Assembly (NCBI GenBank): GCA_016618085.1
Contig: JABLTG010000040.1
Span: forward strand, 54,418 to 118,417
Source of the DNA: Neovahlkampfia damariscottae
Lineage: Eukaryota > Heterolobosea > Selenaionea > Neovahlkampfiida > Neovahlkampfiidae
Length of the DNA: 64,000 nt
Direction of reading: 5' to 3'
The notes beneath the pieces are model-generated. The model searched no databases, was not told the DNA's origin, and saw nothing but the letters and a program-made list of their open reading frames with translations. How positions within the stretch are numbered: position 1 is the first letter of the stretch; each line of letters opens with the position of its first letter. The translations under genes and the position numbers were made by a program. Below are positions 19,549 to 30,468 of this stretch, piece after piece.

Positions 19549-19758
19549 ATGAAAATGATTAATTACTCAAACGAAAAAACCTCTATTGCATCAAGACCTG
19601 AATTACGTGTTGTAAATGTTAAAGGAGAAGAATTAGATGCAATTGATGGATATGAAAAATTATTCTTTTTCATTGACTTATTCTCACTGTTGCTTAAAAT
19701 AAGATCATCAATGAAAAAGAATAATTTTTATAGCCATAGTTCGTTTTTGCTCTTCTGA
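19549..19758 (+). pseudogene. possible gene fragment
   Basis: A 69-codon frame beginning with ATG. Its first 38 residues look protein-like (SRPELRVVNVKGEELD), whereas the rest is low-complexity hydrophobic and lysine-rich. No CCAAT box precedes it, unlike other genes here, and no downstream exon continues it. It could be a relic of a longer gene. I could not assign a family. Confidence 0.25.
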
Positions 19759-19909
19759 ATTGTGAAGATCTCTTGAAGAAAAAGTTTAATTGAAACCATA
19801 AAATCCACAATTTTGGAGAAAAAAAAACTAGCGAGAATTTATCTCCAAATTTGGTGAAAAAAAATTATAAACATTGGGTGTTGAGTTTTTCCACAACAAA
19901 GCCAAACTC

Positions 19910-20915
19910 ATGTCAAAAAGAACAAGATCAGAAGAATATAAAACAAACTCAGAATTCCTCAAAACCCTCATTGAAACTACTGCCCATGATGTACACCACT
20001 TAAAAGGTAACTTTATCTACGTCGCTGCTCGTGACGAAAACATCGTGAGCGTTTGGAACGGTATGATTAAGCACAATTTGTTAGCTGTACCTGTAGTCTG
20101 TAAAAAGAAAGGCAAATTCTACGGATTTTTAGATTTAATGGACATTGTTCAATACTTTGTCAAAGTTTTTGGAGAAACTGAATTGCAAGAAGCAAAAGAT
20201 TTTCAAAAATTGATTGATGCAGAAGCTAAATTCCAAAAGGTTGTTGTCAGTGACTTAATGGGTAAGACTCAAATGAATTCTAAATTTTTTCGCAAAAGTT
20301 TATCCAATCTCAAGAAGAAATCCGTTTGAACCAATTTCAGAGAACTTTTCAATGTATTTTGCATGTGAATTATTAGCAAAAAAAGATAATTTACACAGAA
20401 TTCCAGTAGTCAATGATCAAAATCAACTTGTCAGTGTTTTCTCACAAAGTTTCATGTTGAAACATATCACACAATCAGAATCAAAAATTGGATCAAAATT
20501 AAACAAACCAATTTCAGATTGTCCACATTTTTTTAAAAAAGTTGTTGAAGTTCAAGAATATACACTAACTATCAACGCTTTCAATGAAATGGTTGTAAAA
20601 AATATCACTGGAGTTGCAGTTGTAAATTCAAAAAATCAAATTGTTGGAACTTTATCTTTAAGAGATTTGAAAGTTATTGCAGGAGAAAAACAAATGTTTC
20701 CAATTTTATTCAAAACAGTCAAAGATTTCATGAAAGAATTAGATAAAAAACGTCCAAGAAAAACTGTAACTGTCAAAAAAGAAGATACTCTCAAAGTTGT
20801 CATTGCAAATTTAAAATCAATGAATGTTCATAGAATTTTTGTTGTTGATAATGATTCAGTTCCAATTGGTGTCATTGGATTAAAAGATATTCTCTACGAA
20901 ATTATTCATGATTAA
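19910..20915 (+). CDS. protein with two pairs of CBS domains (Bateman modules)
   Basis: Two exons (19910-20261, 20299-20915; 37-nt intron) give 322 aa. CBS-type repeats are visible: NIVSVWNGMIKHNLLAVPVV, LHRIPVVNDQNQLVSVFSQS, TINAFNEMVVKNITGVAVVN and DTLKVVIANLKSMNVHRIFV, each followed by a GFLDLMDI- or IGLKDIL-like end. Bateman modules bind adenine nucleotides, as in the AMPK gamma subunit; there is no kinase or channel part here. It may be a gamma-like regulatory subunit, but this is inferred. The start is the first ATG after an ATTGG box at 19873. Confidence 0.8.
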
Positions 20916-20961
20916 AATTCATTTCTTTTTATTTTGAAAGAATCTATCATTTGATTGGCGG

Positions 20962-23262
20962 ATGAAACAAACAACTTTTCTCAATCCTGGTTTCAAATGG
21001 TTTCAACATGTCATTTTTAATGAACCATTGGATAAAAATGAAGATTTAATTCAAAATTGGAATATAAATTTCGCAAAATTTTATCATCAAATAGTGAATC
21101 CAAAATATTTGATAAAACGTTATATAAACTCAATTGAACTGTTTTATGGATTTCCAAATGAAAAAAGAATAATCTCAGATTTGAATATTTTATTTTTTCC
21201 TGTTAATGTTCTTGAAGATGAAAGAAATATCAAAGAATGGAAATTTGAAAATTTTTGTTTTCCATTAACTTCATCAGACGAAGTTATAAAGAATTTTTTA
21301 AATTTGAAAAAAGTGTTTAATTATCAGAATATGTTATCAGATGAACTATTTAAGATAATTTCAAATTTTGAATCCAAAAATGTGAAATTTAAAAAAACAA
21401 AAAAACAACAACAGTCTATACCATTTATAAAAAGAATTAAATTTGAAAAAATCGAAGAAAAATATGACGTTATATTTTCAAGAGATGATAATTTAATTCC
21501 TTTGGATCAATTATGTTCAGAATTATCTCAAAAAATTGGATTAACAGAACGGGAATGGATAAATATTTTTTCACAAGACGAAAAAAAAATTAAGAAAGAG
21601 TATGAAGAAAAGAACCAATTTATTAAAGATAATTTAAAATCAAACTCTGTATGGATTGATTACATGAGAGTATTGATTCAATATCTTGATTGTCAAAAAA
21701 TGATTGATGAATCAACAGAGGAATCTTTGGAAATATTGAATTATTTTAGATCAAAATTAATTAAAATGAATCATTATGAAGTTGATACGGATTTTTTCGA
21801 GCTATTATCTGAAGAAGAAATTCTATTAATATCAAAATCGATTCATTGTCTGAATATGTGTTTGGAGAAAGAAGGAGGAATTTTTTATCATTTTGGAAGG
21901 TGTTTAATTCAAGATTTAAAGTTAAACCAAATATTAACAACAAAAAATAAGAAAATTCTTAAATACAACTTGCAGTAAATCATTTCTTTTGATTGTAAAA
22001 TTTTTTAGAAAAATTAGTGATGAAACAATTCAATACAGTTGGTCATCCATCTATCAAATAATGTTTTATTCATCAAAGATGATTGAATGTAACTCCAATT
22101 ATCATATTAATACTTCAAAAATTCAACGTCCCAATATTTTTCATTTGTAAGATTTTCACAATATTAATCTTTAGATTTCATCCTCTAAAAGAATTAAAAA
22201 TGTTATTCGAAGGACAGGAATATTTCAATGTCCAATTTTCGAATCCACTGATCTCAGAAATTCCAATACTATTTTGGTTGAGAAATAATTTCATCAAATT
22301 TGACTGCATTCCATCGATTGAAGATTATTTGATTCAAAAAAAATTTAAATTTATTTTTTTGAATAGAAATGTAAAATATAAGGTATTTAGATTATTGAAT
22401 TTAATATCAACTTCAGAAATCTTTGTTATTCAAATTTGAATTCTTGATGCCAGATGAACAAATTTATTTTCCCAGTTCAACATGTTCACATTTTGAAAAT
22501 AACACTTATTTTCCACCACAAAGTTCAAAAGTAAATTTAGATTATGATAAATATCGAAATATATCTTCAAATGAAACTTATATTTATGATTCAAATGATA
22601 ATTCAATTGATTCGTTCAAAGAGATTTCGGTGATACAAAAATCAAAATTTGAATTCAAAATATTCGATTTATCATTTGAAATGACCATATTGAATGAATT
22701 ATTAAGTTTATTATTTGAAAGAAAAAATGGAAAATTCAAAAAATCATCAAGAGAAAGAGATTATTTGTTAGATTATATTTTGGAAAGATTTAACTATTCT
22801 CAAATCGAAAAATTGATTGATGACAATATTGAATTGGAAAATTGGAAAAAAATATCCCAAGTTCATCATTATTCAAGATATATCTTCAAAAATATTCCAG
22901 AGTTTATTGGAACATTCTCCAACGATAATATTTTTAAACCAACATTGAAAGAAGAAGAAATGAGCGAAATGGATTTACAAAATTTCAAATTAATACTTCT
23001 TAAATGTGAGAAAATGATGAATGTTTCTCCTAAAAAAGAAATATATTTTCTCTGTCGAATTTTTTTACACAAAATTGAAAAATATGAAAAAAAAAAGAAA
23101 CCACTTCAAATATTCAAGAAATGCTTTCAGTCACTAGGAATTGAATTTAATGAAAAAAATTTCATAGAGATTCATGAATTATTGTTCAAATATTTGTTTG
23201 AACAATACATTTTCAAAGAAGGAGTTTTAGATGGAAAATTTCTTCAAATGACTGAACTTTGA
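20962..23262 (+). CDS. unrecognised 734-aa protein, four exons
   Basis: Exons 20962-21974, 22009-22146, 22175-22382 and 22417-23262 with introns of 34, 28 and 34 nt keep one frame. The protein is helical, rich in aromatic residues, lysine and asparagine, with no membrane segment, signal peptide or clear zinc motif. Short stretches such as IPILFWLRNNF and RDYLLDYILERFNY suggest an all-alpha scaffold. ATTGG lies about 5 bp before the ATG. No family assigned; a divergent member of a large conserved helical complex is possible but not shown. Confidence 0.65.
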
Positions 23263-23397
23263 TTTTTCATTTCCAGATGTGCGGAGATGGAATAGTCAAT
23301 TGATGAATGAAATTAATCATGAAAGAGTTGAGTTAATGATTTGAAGAAGAATGACAATCACTTTAAAAAAAAATATTTTCCAATGAATTTGAAAATT

Positions 23398-25212
23398 TTA
23401 ATATTCAAAAGAAACACCTCCAAATTTTTCTGATAATTCTGTATCATTTTCGGTATCTGTTGCACTTGAAAAACCATCTTCATAAGAACATGAAGAATAA
23501 GTTTCAATGAATGACATTTCACTCCTAAAACTGACACCACTCATTGGACTTCTTCCTCTACTTCCAATACTTTTACTAAATTTATCTTTTGTTGCTAAAT
23601 GACTACTCCAATTTTGAAATAAAGGTTGTATAAATTTAACTGATTTTGGTAATGTATAAGGATCAAATGGATAAAAATCATCAATTAAATCTTTTGATAT
23701 TTGCATTTTAATCTTTGGTGGTGGTTTTATTGCATTCTTAAAAATAATTTTATATTTTTTTTGAAATTCGATTGAAATTTCTTTTGAAACAATCTTAGAA
23801 TGTTAGAAGATGAAAATAAACATACTCTTAATGGATTCAATTGAGAATTACAAACATAAATTAAATCTTCTAAATTCATTTTTTCATCCATTTTAAAACA
23901 AAGAGCATATAATACAGAATTGAAAACTGAATAAAAATGAGGATGATTTTTATATTCAAAATTTCTTGTTTTTTCAATTTCCAAAACGTATAATTTCATC
24001 CATTTTGATAATTTTTCAAAAACTAATTGTGATTTCTTTTGTTTAACAAAATTACTTCTTGCTAAAAAACCACCTAAAAAATTTGAAGCATTCTTTCTAA
24101 TTTGAATATGAACATTTGAATCTAATGTTTTATCAATCAAAAAATCTAAAAATTGTTTTGTATATTCAGTCTTTTTTGAACATAAAAAAAACCAAATAAA
24201 TTGTATAATAGTTGGATTGTATGACATTAATACTTGTTTTACAAAAATAGTCATCAAATTCTTAAATATATTTTCATCAGCATTTTTATCAATAAATTCA
24301 AATATAATCATCATTGTTGTATCTAATTTATCTTTATTATCATTTTGTTGTTGATTTCCACCATTTCCAAGTTCTAATTCAAAAAGAGCATCATCTTCAT
24401 CTTCTTCTTCTTCTTGATCAAAACCATCTTTCAAATGTACCTAAACGATAAGGAAATTAGTCTTCTTTCATTCATTGATCTTACATCAATATTCATAATT
24501 TGTGAAATTATAAAACTCAAGACTTGATTCCTTATCGTAGTACAATATTCTGACAGATATAAAAGATTGGTTATATATTGACAGTATTCATGTGTTCTTT
24601 CATTGATTGGAAATAACCTTTTCACTACATCAAATAAAATTAATGAACATTGTGATATTTTGTTGTTCAAATATTTTAAAAGATTGTGAACATTGTTAAA
24701 TTTAATCTTTGAAAGTTCATCTTTACCGCTCTTGTCAATCATATTTGATGCAAGAACTTGAAGAAATGGAGTTAGGTACGATGGACATCTTGATAAAATA
24801 GATAAAACTAATTTTATATATACATCCATTAAAGAACCTTCTTTTGGTTCAATGTACCACAAATCAACTTTTGGGCTAAAGATGACTTGTAATAACTCTT
24901 TTGTCTCCTCATTGATGAGATAAACGATGGAAGTTAAAACAATATAAACGTCAGATATCTGTGAAGTATTAAGAGCATTGATATTGCTCACTAATTTATT
25001 ATAATTTGTTGGATTTCCCTATTTTGTTTTTTAAAAAAAAAAGTTTTTTTTTTTACGTTTTTTTTTTCTTCAATTGCTTGAATAATCTTTTCTGTCAAGA
25101 TTTTGAGTTTACCTTCTTGACTTTGTTGTATCGTTGTAGTCTTTGGTGTGGTTGATGTTGTAGTACCACTAACTTGATTTCTGTACTTTCTTCTTGGTTG
25201 CATAGTGGACAT
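23398..25212 (-). CDS. RRN3: RNA polymerase I initiation factor RRN3 (TIF-IA)
   Basis: Exons 25212-25057, 25018-24485, 24440-23826 and 23793-23398 (introns 38, 44 and 32 nt) give 566 aa. RRN3 bridges Pol I to the rDNA promoter factors in the nucleolus. Diagnostic parts: an acidic insert (EEEEDEDDALFELELGN), the HEAT-repeat block IRKNASNFLGGFLARSNFV, the YSVFNSVLYALCF helix, SQLNPLRI, and the C-terminal FYPFDPYTLPKSVKFIQPLF, matching the FFPFDPY...SxxFI motif of the family. It is slightly shorter than human RRN3 (651 aa). An ATTGG box lies 37 bp upstream. Confidence 0.93.
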
Positions 25213-25407
25213 AAGTACAAAAAAAAATGGAAGGAATAGATGAACGTGATTGGTTGAATATAATGGTCCAATCATTCTCTTTCAATTTCCGATTGTACTT
25301 TTTTTTATTTTTATTTCTTATTCATTTCAAAAAAGATTAAGAGAAAAAAGAAGCAAAATCTGATTTGTTTAAAACAACCAATCATTCTCGTAGCGCCAAA
25401 ATACTTG

Positions 25408-26607
25408 ATGTCTGTTGGAAAATCCGAACTGAAGCACTACTACGGTAAACCAAACAACTTATTAAACCATAGAATCATATTTTCCATTTGATTCATTTTA
25501 TAAATGGGTTTGTGGAAACAATCCCACAGAATTTCATAAAAGAGAATTTTCCTTCACCATTGATGATATATACCTCCGTTATAAATCATATAAAACAGTT
25601 GAAGATTTTAAAAAATCAGTCACAAGCAAAATTCCAAATAAAATTGATATCGGTCCAGTATACACTGTTTCAGTAACACTCCAAAAAATTTAATATTTTC
25701 AATACAAGCCTTCAGAACAACATACAATACCAGTTTCTAAATTCAAACCAGAGTCAAAAGAATACGTTATTGATATTGATATTTCTGATTATGATAATGT
25801 TCGATTTTGTGGTTGCTCAGAAGCAAAAGTTTGTCCAAAATGTTGGAACTTAATGACTTGTGGATCCAAAATATTAGATGAGTTACTTGAAAATGTATTT
25901 GGTTGTGAAAATAGATTGTGGTAAGGAAAAAACTGGAAAATTAATATTTCTTCTTTTTTAGGGTATTTTCAGGTAGAAGAGGTATTCATTGTTGGGTATC
26001 TGATTCTGATATAAAAACATTAAAAAACAATGAAAGAGCATCTATGTCTGATTTCTTACATATCTATGGAGAAAAAAAAGGATTTAAAATATCCAAGAGC
26101 GCAATAACACATCCTTCCTTTGATATTGATAGTAACATTTTCAAAATTGCAGAAAAGTACTTTCTTAAAATTTATTGTAAAGATATGATTCAATTATTAG
26201 ATGATCCAAATCATTATTCTAAATTTTATAATTTAATTAATAATCAAAAAATTAAAGAAGATGTAATGGATCAACTTCCAACATTTAAAGGAAATTTTAT
26301 TGAAAAATGGAATTCAATTAAAGATATATTTTCAAAACATAAATCAAAATCAAATCTCGTTGAAATTGTTTATACATTCGTTTATCCGAGATTAGATTTA
26401 GCAGTTTCAAAAACATTGAATCATTTACTTAAAAGTCCATTTTGTGTTCATCCTTCAACTGGAAATATTTGTGTACCATTTAATATTAAAGAAGGATTTG
26501 ATATTTCAAAAACACCAAATGTTGATTCTTTATTAAAAGATTCAAAATCATTAGATTCTTATTTAAAGTATTTTGATTCATATGTTATCCAATTAAACAA
26601 AAAATAA
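25408..26607 (+). CDS. PRIM1: DNA primase small (catalytic) subunit
   Basis: Four exons (25408-25444, 25473-25672, 25709-25920, 25962-26607; introns 28, 36 and 41 nt) encode 364 aa. It makes the RNA primers for DNA polymerase alpha. Clear landmarks: HKREFSFTIDDIYLRYKSY, the catalytic aspartates in VIDIDISDYD, the zinc site (CGCSEAKVCPKC), SGRRGIHCWVSD, and YPRLDLAVSKTLNHLLKSPF near the end. The first exon is only 37 bp. A CCAATCA box lies about 27 bp before the ATG. The stop is 6 bp from the stop of the convergent F-box gene. Confidence 0.96.
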
Positions 26608-26613
26608 ATAATT

Positions 26614-27753
26614 TTATTGTTTAATTGATTTACCTGATTTAATATCTAATAATTCATGAACACAAAGTGCAATTAAATTTTCATTTAAAACAGCTATATT
26701 TGTACATTCTAATTCTTTCTTTTCCCAAATTAAATTTCCATTGGTTACTAGAAAACATTTCAAAATATTATTCGTTGTAATACAAAAAATGAAATTATTT
26801 AAAGGTGAAAATATTAATTTTTTTGATGTTCCATTTTCTATTTTTTTATTCAAAATTAAATCAATATTTAAATTATAAATGGTAATATAACTTAAATGAA
26901 TTGATCCACATGCTGGACATTCATTTGGATCTCTATAATTTTGTAATAAAATAATATTTGAATTTAAAACTGATAATTGTTTAACAGAGAATGAATCAAT
27001 TGGAATTCTTTTAATTTTTAATTTTTTTAAAGTATTTAAATTATAAACTCCAATGATTGATCCAAATATTATAATTAAATGTGGATAGGTAGTTTGATTT
27101 GAATAATTTACAGAAATAAAACAATTAAAAACACCATAAAAAAAATCATCATGAGTATATTGCCTATTGAAAGGTGGATGTACAAATCCAAAATTTTCCA
27201 TTTGAATCCATTTTAAATTGTTTTTCAATAAAATACAAAATAAACCAGAATAACATCCTTCATCTGTTGTAAAAGGTGTAAATCTTTCTCCAATTTTCTC
27301 TTTATAAATACAAATAACGTATAAACGATCACCAATAATTTTGTATTGCATAAAATTTTGAATTAAAATTTTTTTGTTGTTTTTGAAGAATGTTATGCGA
27401 TGACAGTATGTTTCAATCGTATCACAATGCAATATTATATTCTCATTTTCGTATATTACATTTTCAAGTTCGAATTGTGGTGTGTTGTGTTGTAAAAAAA
27501 TATTTTGATCATGTATCTCTTGGTTATAAATACTTGGTATTATTGTTTTGTAATTAAATTCTGAATGTCGAAATCTATCAAAAAGACTTGATGTAATTTT
27601 TGAATTCCAACTTTTTGAAACTCTTTCGAATCTTTTAATATCAGAATAAGGCAAAAAACATGAAATATTGAATAATATATAAGTTGGTATTTCATTACTT
27701 GTCTTAGATTTCTTTTTGATGACAGAATTTTCAATTGAACTGCTTCGTTTCAT
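26614..27753 (-). CDS. F-box protein with probable beta-propeller
   Basis: 379 aa, one exon. An N-terminal F-box is seen at residues 22-60 (IPTYILFNISCFLPYSDIKRFERVSKSWN). The rest is beta-rich with repeated strand pairs such as LHLSYITIYNLN, PLNNFIFCITTNNILKCF and LVTNGNLIWEKKELE, resembling quinoprotein/WD-like blades. It would act as substrate receptor of an SCF ubiquitin ligase. The N-terminal layout (VSKSW...SL...YKT.I) is shared with the F-box/LRR gene at 53080, suggesting a family. ATTGG is 23 bp upstream. Confidence 0.65.
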   Translation of the reverse strand: MKRSSSIENSVIKKKSKTSNEIPTYILFNISCFLPYSDIKRFERVSKSWNSKITSSLFDRFRHSEFNYKTIIPSIYNQEIHDQNIFLQHNTPQFELENVIYENENIILHCDTIETYCHRITFFKNNKKILIQNFMQYKIIGDRLYVICIYKEKIGERFTPFTTDEGCYSGLFCILLKNNLKWIQMENFGFVHPPFNRQYTHDDFFYGVFNCFISVNYSNQTTYPHLIIIFGSIIGVYNLNTLKKLKIKRIPIDSFSVKQLSVLNSNIILLQNYRDPNECPACGSIHLSYITIYNLNIDLILNKKIENGTSKKLIFSPLNNFIFCITTNNILKCFLVTNGNLIWEKKELECTNIAVLNENLIALCVHELLDIKSGKSIKQ

Positions 27754-27906
27754 CTCATAAACTTTCTATTCTCTGATTGGATGTTTTCAGACTGAGTTTT
27801 TTGTTCATGATGAAATTTCTAAATTTGTTGATTTAAATGAAATAATTCTCCACATTTTTGATCAATAAAAGAATCAATCTCATTGGTAGAATTTATCTAA
27901 AAATAA

Positions 27907-28740
27907 ATGGTAAGAAGGTGTGATAACTGTGACACTGAGGAAACTAAATGTTGGAGAAATATTAACAAATCATGGTATTGTAATCCATGTGGTTTATATT
28001 TTAAGAGAAAACAAAAACACAAAGAAAAAAATGGTGATAAAAAAATTACTGAACATGAATTTGATTCTTTCGAATGCAAAGAATGTAACAAAGTTTATTC
28101 TCAAATTTGTTCTTTAAGAAAACATTGTAAAGATACACACTTAGGTAAAGGTGCTGAAAAATATTCAAATGTCGTTTCAAAAACACACTCTGTAACTTTA
28201 GATTTTCAATGTCCAAATTGTGAGGTATGTTGTAAATCACATTTTGGTTTAAAAAGACATCTAACAAAAAATCATGAACAAGATGAAAATATGACAATAT
28301 TTTATCAATTACCCTTAGTTTGTTTAAAAGAAAATTCTGATTTATTTCAAAATGAAAATTATGAAGAAATATTGGTGAGTTTAATAAAAGAAAGAATAAA
28401 AGAAATTAAATTTAATCAAAAATTAAAATTAAATACGAAATGGAGTTTAAATGAAATCAACAAAATGTATAGTTTATTAAAAATTAAAGAAAAAAATGAA
28501 TACGAAGAAATTATGAAAAATTTCAAACTTAAAAGTTTAAATGAGGTATTACAATTTTCATTTTCGATTTTTGACAAAATGTTAAATTTATTAAAATTAA
28601 AAAAGAAAAGAAAAAATGAATTTATGGATGAAATGTCTTCAAAACAATCTTTTTTGGATGAATTGGATAAATTATTTAATGATGAATTAATTTCAATTGA
28701 ATCATTTGACTTTAATACTTTTGAAGAGGTAAGATTTTGA
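27907..28740 (+). CDS. GATA-type plus C2H2 zinc-finger protein
   Basis: 277 aa. A GATA-like finger starts at residue 5 (CDNCDTEETKCWR...YCNPCGLYF), matching CxxC...W R...CNxCG. Two C2H2 fingers follow (FECKECNKVY...H and FQCPNCEVCC...H). The rest is a lysine-rich helical tail. It probably binds DNA or RNA. The annotated end reads through a good splice donor (GAGGTAAGA); splicing to an acceptor near 28791 would give a different, longer C-terminus, so the 3' end is uncertain. ATTGG is about 20 bp before the ATG. Confidence 0.7.
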   Translation: MVRRCDNCDTEETKCWRNINKSWYCNPCGLYFKRKQKHKEKNGDKKITEHEFDSFECKECNKVYSQICSLRKHCKDTHLGKGAEKYSNVVSKTHSVTLDFQCPNCEVCCKSHFGLKRHLTKNHEQDENMTIFYQLPLVCLKENSDLFQNENYEEILVSLIKERIKEIKFNQKLKLNTKWSLNEINKMYSLLKIKEKNEYEEIMKNFKLKSLNEVLQFSFSIFDKMLNLLKLKKKRKNEFMDEMSSKQSFLDELDKLFNDELISIESFDFNTFEEVRF

Positions 28741-28942
28741 GGAAGTGGTTTGCTTTATTTTTATTTAATTTTTTTGCTAGGGATTTATTAAAATTAAGAC
28801 AAATAAAAATTTCCTTTTTCCCTTGCAAGAAACAAATAATTTTTATTTTTATTTTTTTTTTTGTTGCTGTTTTCAGTGGGAATTTGGACCAATAAAAGTC
28901 AATCATCAATGAAACAGGCCAATAAAAAAGAATCACTCAAAA

Positions 28943-29482
28943 ATGAAGAGCTTGATTGTCGGACTATTATTCTGCTTTTGTTTAATTAATGCTGTTCCTC
29001 AAACTTGTATTGATGGAGGTGTACTTTCTATTGAAGGTGAAGAATATGCTCAACCAGGTTCCAGCACACCAGCAACTGAATGCGATGAAAAATATTCATG
29101 TTTACTTACCTGCCCAGAATGCCCAAAAGTATCAATTCCATTTTTAGTGAAAACCTCATCAACATGGATGGGAAAAGCACCATTGAAATGGGCAATGTGT
29201 AAAGCCCAACAATCTCCTTGCACTTGTGAAAAATTCTATGTGAACTATCTTGGTTATTCAGTTGCTCAAGTACAATCAATTCTTGGATCAATTTGCCAAA
29301 AACATTGTGGAAACAGAGGACCATCAGTTCCTTCAAATTCAGGTATCAAGTTTGGAATTCATTCAAAAGTATCACACTCATTCTCAAGAACTTCTAGAAG
29401 AACTCTTGAAGAAAAAGCTCAAGAACTTGAAAATGAAGCAACATCGCTTGAAGAAGAAGCTGCTGAATTAGAAGGATATTAA
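28943..29482 (+). CDS. secreted cysteine-rich protein
   Basis: 179 aa. A signal peptide (SLIVGLLFCFCLINAVP) is followed by a cysteine-rich domain of about 110 residues with a CLLTCPEC cluster and CKAQQSPCTC, then a serine-rich linker and a C-terminal glutamate/alanine-rich helix (EEKAQELENEATSLEEEA). The cysteine number and a lack of membrane segment fit a disulfide-bonded secreted or lysosomal protein. No family recognised. Two CCAAT boxes lie within 60 bp upstream. Confidence 0.7.
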   Translation: MKSLIVGLLFCFCLINAVPQTCIDGGVLSIEGEEYAQPGSSTPATECDEKYSCLLTCPECPKVSIPFLVKTSSTWMGKAPLKWAMCKAQQSPCTCEKFYVNYLGYSVAQVQSILGSICQKHCGNRGPSVPSNSGIKFGIHSKVSHSFSRTSRRTLEEKAQELENEATSLEEEAAELEGY

Positions 29483-29815
29483 AACACTTTTATATTTTTT
29501 TCGCTTTTGTTTTTGTTCCATGTAATTTTTACAGGTGACATTGAACAGTTGAATACCCACAAAGAAAACCATTGAATCAAAAGCTATGTCAACCTTTGAT
29601 TAAAGCTATTCATTCACAACAGAAAATTGTTGAATCAAAAAAATATCAGGATAAAAGGGTGAATTTTTGTCTACATCATGTTTCGGAGGAGATACGTCTT
29701 GTTTATCATCAGATCAACGAAAATTTTTATTTTTCCAAATTTCCGTCAGCAAATTGAAAAGAAAAGAAAATTATGGTACAAAAGAAAAATTTAGGAAAGT
29801 TTTTTTTGGTGTTAC
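29483..29815. other. spacer between convergent genes
   Basis: 333 bp. A 61-codon frame near 29572 starts only with TTG and has no recognisable content; I see no supported gene. Confidence 0.4.
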
Positions 29816-30397
29816 TCAAATATAGGTTTTTTTCTTTAATTCTTCATAAATTCGATAAAATCCTTCTTGCAGACCTTCACCTGTCTTTCCAGAACATGGT
29901 TGGATGAACCAATTTTGTTGAATCTTGTTTAATTCCAATTCTTCAATAATTTGACCAACTTTCAAAGAATTATTGAGGTCTTGTTTGTTTGCCAGTACAA
30001 GTACAAATGTTTCTTTTAAACGTTTATCTCGTAATTCTGATAGAATACATTCTTTTGTTTCTTCAAATCTTTCTTTGTCATTTGAATCCACAACAAAGAT
30101 AACAACATTTGCTTCTTCATAAATATGTTTAAATAGTGGCTTCACTTTCTCTCCTAAATGATTATCCCAATAGGAAATATCAACATTGCTAATCTTTAAA
30201 GACTCAACATAGACTCTGACACTACACAAACTCGTCTGTGAAGGATTGTTTTTGTTCAATCTATTCAAGATAGTTGTTTTACCAGCACCATCTAATCCCA
30301 TAAAAATCATTTTACAACTTGGAAAATAATCAAATATTTTTTCTTCATTTTCCTTTTTATCAAATTGTTCGACATTTCCTGCTAGGATATTTCCCAT
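29816..30397 (-). CDS. divergent Arf-family GTPase with degenerate switch II
   Basis: 193 aa, intronless. It keeps an MGN N-terminus suited to myristoylation, the P-loop GLDGAGKT, NKQD and the Arf-like C-terminus. Switch II is degenerate: where Arf has WDVGGQ it has YWDNHLGE, so the GTP-hydrolysing glutamine and the second glycine are missing. It may be GTP-locked or a non-hydrolysing regulator. It shares a 71-bp divergent promoter gap with the LRR gene at 30469. Confidence 0.85.
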   Translation of the reverse strand: MGNILAGNVEQFDKKENEEKIFDYFPSCKMIFMGLDGAGKTTILNRLNKNNPSQTSLCSVRVYVESLKISNVDISYWDNHLGEKVKPLFKHIYEEANVVIFVVDSNDKERFEETKECILSELRDKRLKETFVLVLANKQDLNNSLKVGQIIEELELNKIQQNWFIQPCSGKTGEGLQEGFYRIYEELKKKTYI

Positions 30398-30459
30398 TAA
30401 ATTTATAATTTAACAATTTTTTTAACTTTAATGAAAATTGAAGAAACAAGTTTTTTCAT

Positions 30460-30464
30460 CCAAT
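30460..30464. promoter_or_regulatory. CCAAT box in a divergent promoter
   Basis: The only CCAAT box in the 71 bp between the Arf-like start (30397, minus) and the LRR gene start (30469, plus). It is 4 bp from the latter, so it probably serves the Arf-like gene better. Confidence 0.45.
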
Positions 30465-30468
30465 CAAA

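Larger units (their letters stand above)
18905..19909. other. gene-poor 1-kb stretch
   Basis: No gene with the usual CCAAT-plus-short-intron layout is supported. It contains a T-run terminator, a phased TTGTTG repeat (19276-19376), a 69-codon frame of doubtful reality from 19549, and, at the right edge, an ATTGG at 19873-19877 that belongs to the CBS gene. Confidence 0.5.
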
